From contig CAVTYH010000004.1 of the NCBI GenBank assembly GCA_963738835.1, forward strand, positions 62,001 through 126,000: a stretch of DNA of 64,000 nucleotides, given 5' to 3'. The translations under genes and the position numbers were made by a program. The DNA comes from CAVTYH01 sp963738835 (GTDB lineage Bacteria > Planctomycetota > Planctomycetia > Pirellulales > JADZDJ01). Below the pieces are notes generated by a model that was not told the DNA's origin, made no database searches, and was given only the letters and a program-made list of their open reading frames with translations. This document shows, in pieces, positions 1 through 8,499 of this stretch (position 1 is the first letter of the stretch; each line of letters begins with the position of its first letter).

Positions 1-566
1 GCCTGATGGATCGCGGCTAACTTTTGCTGCTGTAGCACTTCCTTGGTGACATCGTGAATGGTGACGATCAGATTCTCCGGGGGTTTTTGGCCTTCGCTAA
101 CCGGCGCCGCATGCACGTGGAAGTAGCGATTCTCGCCCGATCGCAGCGTGCTGCTGCTGGCCTTACCGGTAGTCAGCGCTGTGTGGAACGGACAAAAATC
201 TGGTCCGAGAATTTCGGGGCTGTTCAGCACTGCGTAAAAGTTTTCGCCGACGACCGATTCGCGATTGGTCCATTCCCGAAGTCGGCCATTGCCCCAGATG
301 ATGGTGTTGTCGGCATCGAGAAGAACGATTCCGTCGGGCATACCCTCCAGGATTCGCTCATTTTGCAGCAGCTTTCCCATGCGGAAAGCTTCGCCGATGT
401 GGCTCGAGGCGACGTACAGCCCGAGATAATCGCCGCGGGCCATTCGTGCCAGGGCACGAATCGGACTGCGTACCTCTTCGACCGCGAACCCGTCGGGAAC
501 GACCGGCAGCGGAGCGCTTTGATCCGCTGGATCGCGAACAACCAGAATCTTCGGTTTTGCCGTCAA
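1..566 (-). CDS. PAS-domain sensor protein, N-terminal part (probable histidine kinase)
   Basis: The gene runs off the left edge; 188 codons are visible. It opens with TTG at 566-564, preceded by GGAG. Residues 1-65 look like a degenerate receiver-like segment. Residues about 70-180 form a PAS domain, with PDGIVLLDADNTIIWGN followed by a conserved GENFY stretch and IVTIHDVTKE at its end, leading into a Q-rich helix typical of the linker before a kinase core. The catalytic part lies outside the window, so histidine kinase is an inference; a diguanylate cyclase or another PAS output is possible. The receiver gene at 941-1330 lies upstream on the same strand and is a plausible partner. Confidence 0.75.
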   Translation of the reverse strand, partial: MTAKPKILVVRDPADQSAPLPVVPDGFAVEEVRSPIRALARMARGDYLGLYVASSHIGEAFRMGKLLQNERILEGMPDGIVLLDADNTIIWGNGRLREWTNRESVVGENFYAVLNSPEILGPDFCPFHTALTTGKASSSTLRSGENRYFHVHAAPVSEGQKPPENLIVTIHDVTKEVLQQQKLAAIHQ

Positions 567-940
567 GCTCCGTACTCCTGGGGCTACTATTCCGCCACGG
601 TATTATAGGAGCCACCAAACGGCCGAACAACCACACACGCCTTGCCTGCTGTCAGTATAGTTTGCATCGGCCGCTAGGTTTGCGTTTGTTGACTGTCCGG
701 CAGTCTTTGCGCCTTTATCGCGGATATTGGCCCTAAATGTAGACTGCATAGGTGTTACTGAAGGATTGTCAGGTACAGTCGGTTACTGACCGTGCTGAAG
801 AGCGGCAACTCCGCAAGACCAGCAACTCTTTTGCGAGCTCCTGAATCGGAGTTGTCGATCCCACCGAATGGTGGCGTTAAACTCACTACGCGAGACGCTG
901 CACGGTGGGTCTAACGAAGCAGAATTTGCCGCTGGCCAGC
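567..940. other. Intergenic stretch, nothing recognised
   Basis: This is 374 bases between the PAS gene and the receiver gene. Several short open frames exist on both strands, but none has family-like sequence or a convincing ribosome binding site. I see no RNA fold or repeat. Confidence 0.5.
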
Positions 941-1330
941 TCATTGCGGCCAACCATAAACGCGGCGAAATACTTGATCGACGGCTGTCGTGATATCGCA
1001 GCGGCTCACCGGTTTTGAGAGCACGGTGAAGACGTCGGCCAGCGCGCTTCTTGGACAATTTCCTCGTCCAAGGCCGCTGAAAGCAGCACGCAGGGCAATC
1101 GCGAATTGATTTGGCGAATGCGCCGGACGGTGTCTAAACCAGTCAGCCGCGGCATGTGCATGTCCAAAAGCAGCAGATGCACTGGCTCGGAGCCAAGAAT
1201 CCGTAATGCCTCTTCGCCGTTTTCGGCCGTCAGCGTACGAAAGCCGCGCGGTTCAAGCACGCCGTCGCACTGTCTCACGGAAGGCGTGATCGTCGTCGGT
1301 AATCAAGATGGAAGGTATGGTGAACAGCAT
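941..1330 (-). CDS. CheY-like response regulator receiver, two frameshifts
   Basis: This is a stand-alone receiver of about 129 residues. The start is ATG at 1330 (MLFTIPSILITDDDHAF), giving the acidic pocket DDD. The phosphoacceptor Asp is in LLLLDMHMP, the switch Ser in CVLLSA, and the conserved Lys in VLSKPVS. These come from three frame segments: an extra base near 1260 and a missing base near 1048 cancel out, so the total length is still divisible by three. All receiver signature residues are preserved, which argues that the breaks are sequencing errors or very recent. It probably accepts a phosphate from a kinase, perhaps the adjacent PAS protein. Confidence 0.75.
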
Positions 1331-1793
1331 TTGCAGTCCGATGGTGAGCCGCAAACATGCAACGCAAGTCCGATGCCAAGTGGTTTCCCTGGCATTAATA
1401 GGGGCAGAACAATTTGCGCAACCCACGATTGCAGCGCGACTTGTATCATAATCCGAATCTTGTGCAAAGCCAAAATCCGACTCGCTCCGCATCAGAATCG
1501 CCATTTTGCAAGCAATTTTCGCTGTCAATCGGGCAGGGGAAAGTGGTCGGTCGGTGGTGGCCCGTGATCGGTACGATTAGTGTCTTTAGCCCGAATATGT
1601 TTTGCGATTTGTGATGGAACGTAACGCTTCGTGACTCCATCTGATCACTGACCTCTGGCCACTGACCACCGCTCCTTACGCCTTGTATCCGACGTTCCGA
1701 TCTCTATACTACATCATGCACTCTACCCATAGGCAACTTGCGGCGGCCCAAAGGGATGACTCGGCCGTCTGATTTCCGAGGAAGCACACGCCC
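1331..1793. other. Intergenic region upstream of sdhC
   Basis: No gene is recognised in these 463 bases. The stretch 1540-1575 and 1640-1668 holds GGTCGGTGG and CTGACC-type low-complexity repeats, related in style to those at 38228-38330. A candidate promoter lies near the right end. Confidence 0.5.
1683..1710 (+). promoter_or_regulatory. Candidate sigma70-type promoter for sdhCAB
   Basis: TTGTAT at 1683-1688 and TATACT at 1705-1710 are separated by 16 bases, about 85 bases before the sdhC start. It is a pattern match only. Confidence 0.35.
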
Positions 1794-2607
1794 GTGGAAG
1801 CTGTTAAATCTGCCGCGCCGGCTGAAGTAACCGGTTCGACATTCTTGGGGCGGAACCAGTTCCTGATATACCGCCTGTTTTCGCTGGCGGGGCTGATCCC
1901 CATTGGCGGATACGTCGTTCTGCACTTGGCAGTCAACGCCTCAGTGTTGGTCGGGCCGGCGATGTATCAGATTCAGGTCGATAAAATCCACGCCCTGGGC
2001 GATACCATGGTGACAATCCTCGAGTGGACCTTCATTTTCATTCCGATTCTGTTCCACGCCCTGGTCGGTTTTTGGATCATCAGCGGTGGTTTGCCGAACG
2101 TTGGCGCTTACCCATATAGCAGCAACATTCGGTACACGTTGCAGCGCCAGCGGCATGTTTGTGGCCGCCTTTATCTTGTTTCACCTCTGGCAAATGCATC
2201 ATCTGGGCAAGCCCTTGGGTGGCGGAAAGTTCGACCCCGAGCACGCTGCCTCTTCGGCGGCTATTGTGCTCGATCCGACGGTGATGAAGATCATTTACAC
2301 AGTCGGGACCCTGTGTGCTGTCTACCATTTAGCCAACGGCTTGTGGACGTTCGGTATCACCTGGGGCATTTGGATCAGCGATCAGGCTCAACGCCGTGCC
2401 GGCTATGTGTGTGGTGCGCTGGGCGTTTTGGTCGCCTGCTTTGGCATGGGATCGCTCTTCGGCATGTCGCAGGTCGATGTGACGAAAGCCCAGGCGATCG
2501 AAAATAATATTCAAATTCATCGTGAGATCGAGCAGGGACTCATCCCGCCAACGGTGCAAACCCACGGGCCGTCCGTACCCGCAGATCAAGCGAAACCAGG
2601 CAATTAG
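1794..2607 (+). CDS. sdhC: Succinate dehydrogenase cytochrome b558 subunit, one frameshift
   Basis: This is the membrane anchor of the succinate:quinone oxidoreductase (complex II), of the Bacillus-like b558 type. The start is GTG at 1794 with GAGGAA upstream. The N-terminal frame gives NQFLIYRLFSLAGLIPIGGY and HALVGFWIISGG membrane segments. Near 2143 the frame changes, and the rest (FVAAFILFHLWQMHHLG, further helices, C-terminus at 2607) continues in another frame. Conserved His residues lie in the helices (VVLHLAVN, ILFHLWQMHH). The stop is three bases before sdhA, so the genes are co-transcribed. The break is at a GC-rich CAGCGCCAGCGG stretch and is likely a sequence error. Confidence 0.88.
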
Positions 2608-2610
2608 CAT

Positions 2611-4638
2611 ATGGCAAAGCAACGCGTATTGGTTGTCGGCGGCGGATTGGCAGGCTTGGCCGCCACCATGAAGCTGGCCGAGCAGGGCATTGAAGTCGAT
2701 TTGGTCAGCCTCGTGCCGGTCAAGCGTTCGCACAGTGTTTGTGCCGAAGGCGGCATCAATAGCGTCAACGATCTTACACGCCAGCAAGGCGACAACGAGT
2801 GGAAGCACTTTGACGACACGGTATACGGCGGCGATTTTTTGAATCAGCAGCCGCCAGTCAAAGAGATGTGCGATTGGGCCCCGAAGATCATCGATCTGAT
2901 GGATCGTTTGGGAGTTCCCTTCAACCGCACGCCGGAAGGCTTCCGCGATCAGCGCCGTTTCGGCGGCACGCTCTACAAACGCACAGCCTTTGCTGGCGCA
3001 ACCACTGGCCAGCAGTTGTTGTACGCTTTGGATGAACAGGTCCGTCGCTGGGAAGTGGCCGGCAAAGTCAAGAAATACGAGTTCTGGGATTTCCTCAGCC
3101 CCATCTTGGACAGCTCCGGCCGTTGCCGTGGCATCGTAGCCCAAGACCTGGTGACGATGGAAATTCGCTCGTTCCCGGCTGATGCCGTCATTGTCGGTTC
3201 TGGAGGCTGCGGGCTGATATACGGCCGCTCCACCATGTCGATGGTCTGCACCGGCAGCGCCGCCAGCCGGTGTTTTCAGGCCGGCGCGATTTACGCGAAT
3301 CCGGAATTCATCCAAGTGCATCCGACGGCCGTTCCCGGTGCCGACAAGTTGCGGCTGATGAGCGAAAGCGCCCGCGGCGAAGGGGGCCGCGTTTGGGTGC
3401 CGCGCAAACCGCAAGACCCGCGCGATCCGCGCACCATTCCCGAAGCCGAGCGCTATTACTTCCTCGAAGAGCGTTATCCGAAGTACGGCAACTTGGTGCC
3501 CCGCGATATTGCTACCCGCGAGATTTTCAAAGTCTGTGTCGAGGAGGGCCTGAGCGTCGAAAAAGACCGTATGTGTGTGTATCTCGATCTCACACACATC
3601 CCGCGAAAAACGTTAGACGAAAAACTCGGCGGCATCCTGAGCATTTACGAAAAATTCCAGGGGGTCGATCCGCGCGAAGTGCCGATGAAGATTTTCCCCG
3701 CCGTTCACTATTCGATGGGCGGCCTGTGGGTCGATTACGAACGAACCGCCGCTGGCGGATTGAAGATGGGTTCGGTTCGCAATCAGCAGACCAATATCCC
3801 TGGCCTGTACGCCATCGGTGAGTGCGATTATCAGTATCACGGCGCAAATCGGCTTGGCGCCGAATTCGCTTTTGAGCTGCATCTTCAGTGGCCTCATTTT
3901 GGGACCCACGATGGAAACGCTGCTGGCATCGCTCAAGAGCAACACCGCGGCCGATCAGCCGGCCGTCGCTTTACGACGGGGCTCGGCATGCGCGAACAAG
4001 AGGCTCACGACAAATTGCTCAAACGTTCGACCGGCGGTGAAAACCCATATCTCATCCATCAAGAGTTGGGCTTGGTGATGACCAAGGCCGCTACGGTAGT
4101 GCGGCACAACAATCAACTGGCCGAGGCCTACGCCAAAGTCTGTGAGTTGGAACAGCACGCCAAACGCTGCTCGCTCTCCGATACCGGCAACTGGACCAAC
4201 CAGAACGTGGTGTTCACGAAATCGCTGCGTGACATGTTCCCGGTGGCCAAAGCGATTATCCGCGGAGCACTTTTGCGTGACGAATGCCGCGGTGCCCATT
4301 TCAAGCCGGCGTTCTCCATGCCGGGGCTCACGGCCACCGACCCGGCGGAACTCCGCCGCCAAGCCGAACAGTGGTGCGATCGCTTCGAGGAAAACACCCG
4401 TAAGTGGCTGAAGACAACAATCACCAAACTCTCCGCCGACGGCGAACCGGAAATCACCTACCAGGAAGTTGATACATCGCTGATCCCGCCGCGCCCCCGA
4501 CTGTATGGCTTGGTCGGCGCGGAAATGATCGAGCAAGTTTGGAAAGAACGCCAGGCCGGCAAATCGCCGTCAACAACTGACGCCAACGGCAACGGCCAAC
4601 CCAGCGGCACGTCCGTGAAAGCCGGTGCCGCAAAATGA
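2611..4638 (+). CDS. sdhA: Succinate dehydrogenase flavoprotein subunit, compensated frameshift
   Basis: This flavoprotein oxidises succinate to fumarate and carries covalent FAD. It has 675 residues, starting at ATG 2611 three bases after sdhC. Visible features are the dinucleotide-binding GGGLAGLAA at residues 10-18, the HSVCAEGGIN flavin-attachment region, the substrate-site HPTAVPG and SESARGEGG, and GLYAIGECDYQYHGANRLGA near residue 400. Directly after RLGA the frame as read loses the family sequence. The expected NSLLSCIFSGLILGPTM is found in the +1 frame from about 3859 to about 3960, after which the original frame returns. So about 35 residues of the conceptual product are wrong, although no stop appears. 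Confidence 0.92.
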   Translation: MAKQRVLVVGGGLAGLAATMKLAEQGIEVDLVSLVPVKRSHSVCAEGGINSVNDLTRQQGDNEWKHFDDTVYGGDFLNQQPPVKEMCDWAPKIIDLMDRLGVPFNRTPEGFRDQRRFGGTLYKRTAFAGATTGQQLLYALDEQVRRWEVAGKVKKYEFWDFLSPILDSSGRCRGIVAQDLVTMEIRSFPADAVIVGSGGCGLIYGRSTMSMVCTGSAASRCFQAGAIYANPEFIQVHPTAVPGADKLRLMSESARGEGGRVWVPRKPQDPRDPRTIPEAERYYFLEERYPKYGNLVPRDIATREIFKVCVEEGLSVEKDRMCVYLDLTHIPRKTLDEKLGGILSIYEKFQGVDPREVPMKIFPAVHYSMGGLWVDYERTAAGGLKMGSVRNQQTNIPGLYAIGECDYQYHGANRLGAEFAFELHLQWPHFGTHDGNAAGIAQEQHRGRSAGRRFTTGLGMREQEAHDKLLKRSTGGENPYLIHQELGLVMTKAATVVRHNNQLAEAYAKVCELEQHAKRCSLSDTGNWTNQNVVFTKSLRDMFPVAKAIIRGALLRDECRGAHFKPAFSMPGLTATDPAELRRQAEQWCDRFEENTRKWLKTTITKLSADGEPEITYQEVDTSLIPPRPRLYGLVGAEMIEQVWKERQAGKSPSTTDANGNGQPSGTSVKAGAAK

Positions 4639-4654
4639 TGAATTGGCCTGCATG

Positions 4655-4812
4655 ATTAACCGCCGAGACCGCCGAGGATCGCAAAGGAATCTTGCGGAGT
4701 GAGAAGATTGCTTGTTCACAAGGTGTCTTAGTCTCTGTCGATTTTGTATCTAGCAAATGATCGATTCCCTTCCGCGTGCCTCGGTGATCTCTGCGTCCTC
4801 CGCGGTGAATTT
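4655..4812. repeat. Pair of GAGGxCGCAGAG-type dispersed repeats in inverted orientation
   Basis: 4655-4690 reads CGCCGAGACCGCCGAGG and the complement type, TCTGCGTCCTCCGCGGTGAA, lies at 4788-4808. The same family occurs at 27117-27145, 32187-32268, 32672-32704 and 32780-32812. It fills the sdhA-sdhB gap. Confidence 0.6.
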
Positions 4813-4839
4813 TTCTGCCGACAACTTTATATCGCTCTC

Positions 4840-5721
4840 ATGAGTTCCTCACATAACGGCAATCAAGGCAATTCGTCTCACCACGGTCACGTTTTGCAAC
4901 CCGAGTTATTCGAGGTTCGCGTCTTGCGGCAAGACGGCCCGGGACAATCGAGCTACTGGCAGCGATTCCGCGTGCCCTACGAACGGGACATGAACGTCAT
5001 CAGTGTGCTGCAGCGAATTGCAGCAATGGCGGAAACCATTGATGGACAGCACGTCGCGCCGGTGACCTGGGACTGCAATTGCCTCGAAGAAGTGTGCGGC
5101 GCTTGCACGATGGTCATTAATGGGCGCGTGCGGCAAGCCTGTTCGGCGCTGGTCGATCGGTTGCTGGAAGATGATCCGGAAGGAATTGAACTGCGGCCGA
5201 CCGCCAAGTTTCCTGTGGTGCGAGATCTGTTCGTCGATCGTTCGCGTATGTTTCAGGCGCTCAAACGCATCAAAGGTTGGATTCCGGTCGATAGCTACTA
5301 CGAGCACGGCCCGGGCCCGCGTGTCTCGCCCGCCGTGCAGCAGCAAGCCTATCCGCTGAGCGAGTGTATGAGTTGCGGCTGTTGTTTGGAAGCTTGCCCG
5401 CAGTATCTCAAGGTCGAAGTGAATCAGCACGAAGGTGAAACCGACGAACAGTTTGCCGCTCGCAAGCAGGCCACGTACGATCGCAATTTTGTGGGTGCCG
5501 CGGCCATTAGTCAGGTGATGCTCTTCAACATGCATCCCACAGGGGCGATGAACGCCAACGAACGGCTGGAATCGCTGATGTCGGAAGGAGGCCTGCAAAT
5601 GTGCGGCAACGCCCAGAACTGCGTGGCAGTGTGCCCCAAGAGCATTCCGCTGACGCGTTCGATTGCCCGCGCCGGCCGGGCCACGACGGTGTACGCCATC
5701 AAGAAACTGTTTGATTTTTGA
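4840..5721 (+). CDS. sdhB: Succinate dehydrogenase iron-sulfur subunit
   Basis: This subunit passes electrons from FAD to the quinone site through three iron-sulfur clusters. I chose ATG 4840 (MSSSHNGNQ); an in-frame start 96 bases earlier would translate the dispersed repeat. Cluster ligands are visible in CNCLEEVCGACTMVINGR followed by a fourth Cys (2Fe-2S), then CMSCGCCLEACP, and CGNAQNCVAVCPKSIP for the remaining clusters. The length of 293 residues is somewhat longer than E. coli SdhB and fits the b558-type enzymes. It completes sdhCAB, although 200 bases of repeats separate it from sdhA. Confidence 0.92.
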   Translation: MSSSHNGNQGNSSHHGHVLQPELFEVRVLRQDGPGQSSYWQRFRVPYERDMNVISVLQRIAAMAETIDGQHVAPVTWDCNCLEEVCGACTMVINGRVRQACSALVDRLLEDDPEGIELRPTAKFPVVRDLFVDRSRMFQALKRIKGWIPVDSYYEHGPGPRVSPAVQQQAYPLSECMSCGCCLEACPQYLKVEVNQHEGETDEQFAARKQATYDRNFVGAAAISQVMLFNMHPTGAMNANERLESLMSEGGLQMCGNAQNCVAVCPKSIPLTRSIARAGRATTVYAIKKLFDF

Positions 5722-5824
5722 CGGACGTCGATTGTCAAAACGGCGGCCACGCTCGTTTTTTACCGTGTCATCCTGGAATTTTGTCCGATGGCTGCACTTT
5801 TCGCGACCGGCGGCGCGCAGCGCA

Positions 5825-5920
5825 AACCCTTGCTATTTCTCCGATCCCGACGGCCATCTGCGGGAAGTGGCTAACGGCGCTTTTGAAATTCGCGAGGATG
5901 GGCGTCTGGTGATTCCGTAA
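5825..5920 (+). pseudogene. Remnant of a VOC (glyoxalase-fold) protein, C-terminus only
   Basis: The 31 residues before the TAA at 5918-5920 read YFSDPDGHLREV, then a short spacer and EDGRLVIP. This is the usual C-terminal strand and tail of VOC-family proteins (FxDPDGHxWEV...). No start or N-terminal half is recognisable between sdhB and here, so this is a decayed or truncated gene. Confidence 0.6.
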
Positions 5921-5965
5921 CGCAAGCTGTTCGAATGCTGCCCTATCGAATTAGCCGATTCCGAG

Positions 5966-6643
5966 TCATGCTACTGAGAGACGAAATCGGATCAATTTAA
6001 ACAAAATCGTCCCGAGGCCAGAGATGAACCATACCATGAAACTCGGCTCAGGCACCGATTCGACGATGTAGCCTATTGGATTGATCGAGCCGTTGTCGTC
6101 AGGCAGGTCGTTCCACTGCGCCGAAACAGCATTGGGCACGGATGCATAAAAGTGCAACTTGTCTTCATTGCCATTGTTATCAGGCTGCCCTACCGCCCAA
6201 TTGGCATAGCCGAAACTTTCGCCAGTCCCCCATTGCCACCCTTGATCGGGCTCGGTAGAACCCGACAGCTGGAAGCCTCCGATCCATGGACCTCGAGTTC
6301 CCGATCCGACGGTCTTCCAATAGCCGAAGGAAGTAATCAAATTGAAAATGAAGCTGTTTTCATCGGGCGAAGTAATTGTTGCCAAATATCCACTCCCAGC
6401 TTGAGCGGAAGTGTTTGCAGCCGACCAGCTAATTCCGTTAGGGACTAAGATGGCTTCGTAGAAGTGATCGTTGCCTCCCGAGGCAGAAGTCCATTGAACA
6501 GGGGCTGCCCAAGCAACAGCACACGACGTCCAGCAAAACACGCAGCCGATAGAGTATGCAGCCAGACGAAAGCCAGAAGTCTGCGTGGGAAACGAATCGC
6601 CGTTCTTTTGCGTGGTTACAGGCAGTGATCTAAGGGACATCAT
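5966..6643 (-). CDS. Secreted C-type-lectin-like protein with PEP-CTERM anchor
   Basis: I chose the MM start at 6643/6640, with GAGGTG upstream. A signal peptide follows (hydrophobic stretch ending CAVAWAAPV). The middle has a C-type lectin fold signature: WSAANTSAQAGSGYLATI, WIGGFQ, the sugar/calcium motif QPD in WAVGQPDNNGNED, and WND. The C-terminus is VPEPSFMVWF followed by a hydrophobic helix and Arg-containing tail, a PEP-CTERM exosortase sorting signal. QPD rather than EPN suggests galactose-type specificity by analogy with animal lectins, but this is inference. No exosortase gene lies in the window. Confidence 0.75.
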   Translation of the reverse strand: MMSLRSLPVTTQKNGDSFPTQTSGFRLAAYSIGCVFCWTSCAVAWAAPVQWTSASGGNDHFYEAILVPNGISWSAANTSAQAGSGYLATITSPDENSFIFNLITSFGYWKTVGSGTRGPWIGGFQLSGSTEPDQGWQWGTGESFGYANWAVGQPDNNGNEDKLHFYASVPNAVSAQWNDLPDDNGSINPIGYIVESVPEPSFMVWFISGLGTILFKLIRFRLSVA

Positions 6644-6892
6644 TCGACACCTCGGGAGTCGAGCGGAATTTTCAACGCGGTCGAAAACACGACAGTCGCT
6701 AGACGAAAAGACATCGTTGACTGTAACGGGCGCAGCGTCGCTGTCAATGATTTTGTACGACATCAAAGCAAATGATATAACTGTCAGATATTTGTGCGGA
6801 CGCGCCGACGAGCTTCCGCAATAGAATTTCAGGTCCCGAGCTGCCGCCATTTCTAGCTACTAAACTATTGACACCAATACAATTGCGAAACC

Positions 6893-7384
6893 ATGAATTT
6901 CAAAGATGCAATTCGCAGCAGCCTGTCTGCGGCCGATTTCTTGACGCATGGGTATTTGGATGACTTCACGCCAGCCGAAATGTTGGTGCGGCCGCTGCCA
7001 GATGCCAATCATAGTGCGTGGGCGCTGGGACATGTGATCTCGGCGGAATACCGTTTGGCCGAAGGAGCGAGTCCCGGGAGCATGCCGATGTTGCCGGAAG
7101 GTTTCATGGAGAAGCACACGAAGGATACTGCCAGCAACGATATTTCGGCGGCGTTCCTCACTAAGGAAGAGTACTTTGCCATCGCCAAGCAAATTCGCGC
7201 CGGGACGCTCGCGGCACTGGAAAAAATGAGCGACGCCGATTTGGAAAAGCCGGTCAGCGGTCGGGTGCCGCCGTTCGTGAAACGGGCCGGCGATTGCTTT
7301 GTAACCATCGGCTCTCACTGGTCGCTGCACGCTGGGCAGTGGGCCATCATTCGGCGAAAGCTGGGCCGGCCGCGGCAATTTTAA
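6893..7384 (+). CDS. DinB/DfsB-family protein
   Basis: This 163-residue protein is predicted to be a four-helix bundle of the DinB-like superfamily, whose members are small metal-binding proteins, often thiol-dependent transferases or of unknown role. The family pattern is visible: HSAWALGHVISAEYR near residue 40-55 with a metal-ligand His, and GSHWSLHAGQWAIIRRKLGRP at the C-terminus with two more His. It has no recognisable operon partner; the upstream lectin gene is divergent. The substrate cannot be predicted. Confidence 0.8.
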   Translation: MNFKDAIRSSLSAADFLTHGYLDDFTPAEMLVRPLPDANHSAWALGHVISAEYRLAEGASPGSMPMLPEGFMEKHTKDTASNDISAAFLTKEEYFAIAKQIRAGTLAALEKMSDADLEKPVSGRVPPFVKRAGDCFVTIGSHWSLHAGQWAIIRRKLGRPRQF

Positions 7385-7401
7385 GCGTAATAATCAAAAG
7401 T

Positions 7402-7429
7402 CGTGTAGCGGCGGAGCTTGCTCCGCGCT
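7402..7429. repeat. Dispersed palindromic repeat (GGCGGAGCTTGCTCCGC)
   Basis: The 28-base stretch 7402-7429 has an exact reverse-complement copy at 25785-25812. Its core GCGGAGCTTGCTCCGC is self-complementary. It lies in the gap before the creatininase gene. Confidence 0.75.
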
Positions 7430-7493
7430 CCAGCGCGTAGCCGAGCATGGCCGCGACACGGGAATGATTCGAGTAGCTCGATCGGTGCAGTTT

Positions 7494-8273
7494 ATGCGCG
7501 AGTGGAAACTATCTGAGACGAATTACGGTGCGGTTAAAGGGCAGTCGTTCGAAGTCGCAGTGCTGCCGCTGGGGGCGACCGAGCCGCACAATTTGCATCT
7601 GCCGTATGGGACCGACAGTTTCGAAGCCGACGTGATTGGCGAAAAGATTTGCGAAGCGGCTCACCGGCACGGGGGGAAAGTCATTCTGCTGCCGACAATT
7701 CCTTACGGTACGGAAACGAATCAGATGGCGTTTCCGCTGGCCATGAATGTGAATCCGTCGACTTTGTTCGCCGTAATTACCGATCTGGTCGATTCACTGG
7801 TGAAGTACGGCATTCGCAAAATCGTGCTTCTCAACAGCCACGGAGGCAACGATTTGAAGCCACTCGTGCGCGAGTTGTACGGCAAAACTCCGGCCTGGCT
7901 CTTTTTGTGCAATTGGTATCAAGTGCTAAGCGACTTGCGCGCCGATTTCTTCGAGCACGCTGATGATCACGCGGGCGAAATGGAAACGTCGCTGGCCTTG
8001 GCGTTTTTTCCACAGTTTGTGGCTCGCAAACCGGACGGAACTCTTCTGGCTGATGATGGCGCCGTGCGGCCGACACGTTTTGAAGCCGTGAATCGCGGTT
8101 GGGTTTCAATCACCCGGCCCTGGCATTTGCTCACGACCAACAGCGGCGCCGGCAATCCGCATCATGCCACCTCTGAAAAGGGCCAGCGATTCATGGATGC
8201 GCTGGTCGATCGCCTGGCGACGTTTCTCGTCGAATTGTCGGCCGCCAAAATCGACGAGACATTCCCATTTTGA
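7494..8273 (+). CDS. Creatininase-family amidohydrolase
   Basis: This is a metal-dependent amidohydrolase of the creatininase/MftE-like family. I prefer ATG 7494 (MREWKLSE), because upstream codons have no homologous look. Metal-site elements are visible in order: LPLGATEPHNLHLPYGTDSFEAD near residues 25-45 (Glu, His, Asp), LLNSHGGN near 110-117, and DDHAGEMETSLAL near 155-165 (His and Glu). The usual family sequence has GSxEQHGPHLP; here it is GATEPHNLHLPYGTD, a common planctomycete variant. The substrate is unknown, and it has no co-directional neighbour that would define a pathway. Confidence 0.85.
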   Translation: MREWKLSETNYGAVKGQSFEVAVLPLGATEPHNLHLPYGTDSFEADVIGEKICEAAHRHGGKVILLPTIPYGTETNQMAFPLAMNVNPSTLFAVITDLVDSLVKYGIRKIVLLNSHGGNDLKPLVRELYGKTPAWLFLCNWYQVLSDLRADFFEHADDHAGEMETSLALAFFPQFVARKPDGTLLADDGAVRPTRFEAVNRGWVSITRPWHLLTTNSGAGNPHHATSEKGQRFMDALVDRLATFLVELSAAKIDETFPF

Positions 8274-8308
8274 GGACGACTCAAACCGTGCGCAAGGCTC
8301 GCATCAAA

Positions 8309-8364
8309 CGCACAAGCCCAGGGGCTGCGGGCACCGTCGCCGCGAGGGTCCCCGGGGCTTGACG
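8309..8364. repeat. Imperfect hairpin with AGCCCAGGGGC / CCCCGGGGCTT arms
   Basis: The arms lie at about 8311-8323 and 8349-8361, downstream of the creatininase gene. It resembles the hairpins at 9404-9429 and 61541-61570, which share the AGCCCAGGGG core. It may act as a transcript end for the plus-strand gene but lacks a T tract. Confidence 0.5.
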
Positions 8365-8374
8365 CAATGCAAAC

Positions 8375-8410
8375 AAAAACCGCCTTTGCGATTCTCCATC
8401 ACAAAGGCGG
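8375..8410 (-). terminator. Rho-independent terminator after the low-complexity secreted protein
   Basis: On the minus strand, CCGCCTTTG and CAAAGGCGG (plus-strand arms 8402-8410 and 8380-8388) form a stem followed by TTTTTG. It sits about 90 bases after the stop of the gene at 8500-9225. Confidence 0.7.
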
Positions 8411-8499
8411 CGACAGCGGACTCGTCCTTTAAAGCGTGCTGCCGGTGATCTTACCGGCTGGAACTCGAGTCCGCCAATTTCGACAATTCTTTGTGGCTT

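Noticed and set aside
2329..3597. A 422-codon open frame antisense to sdhA
   Set aside because: It has no family-like sequence or ribosome binding site; it is a by-product of the GC-rich codon use of sdhA.
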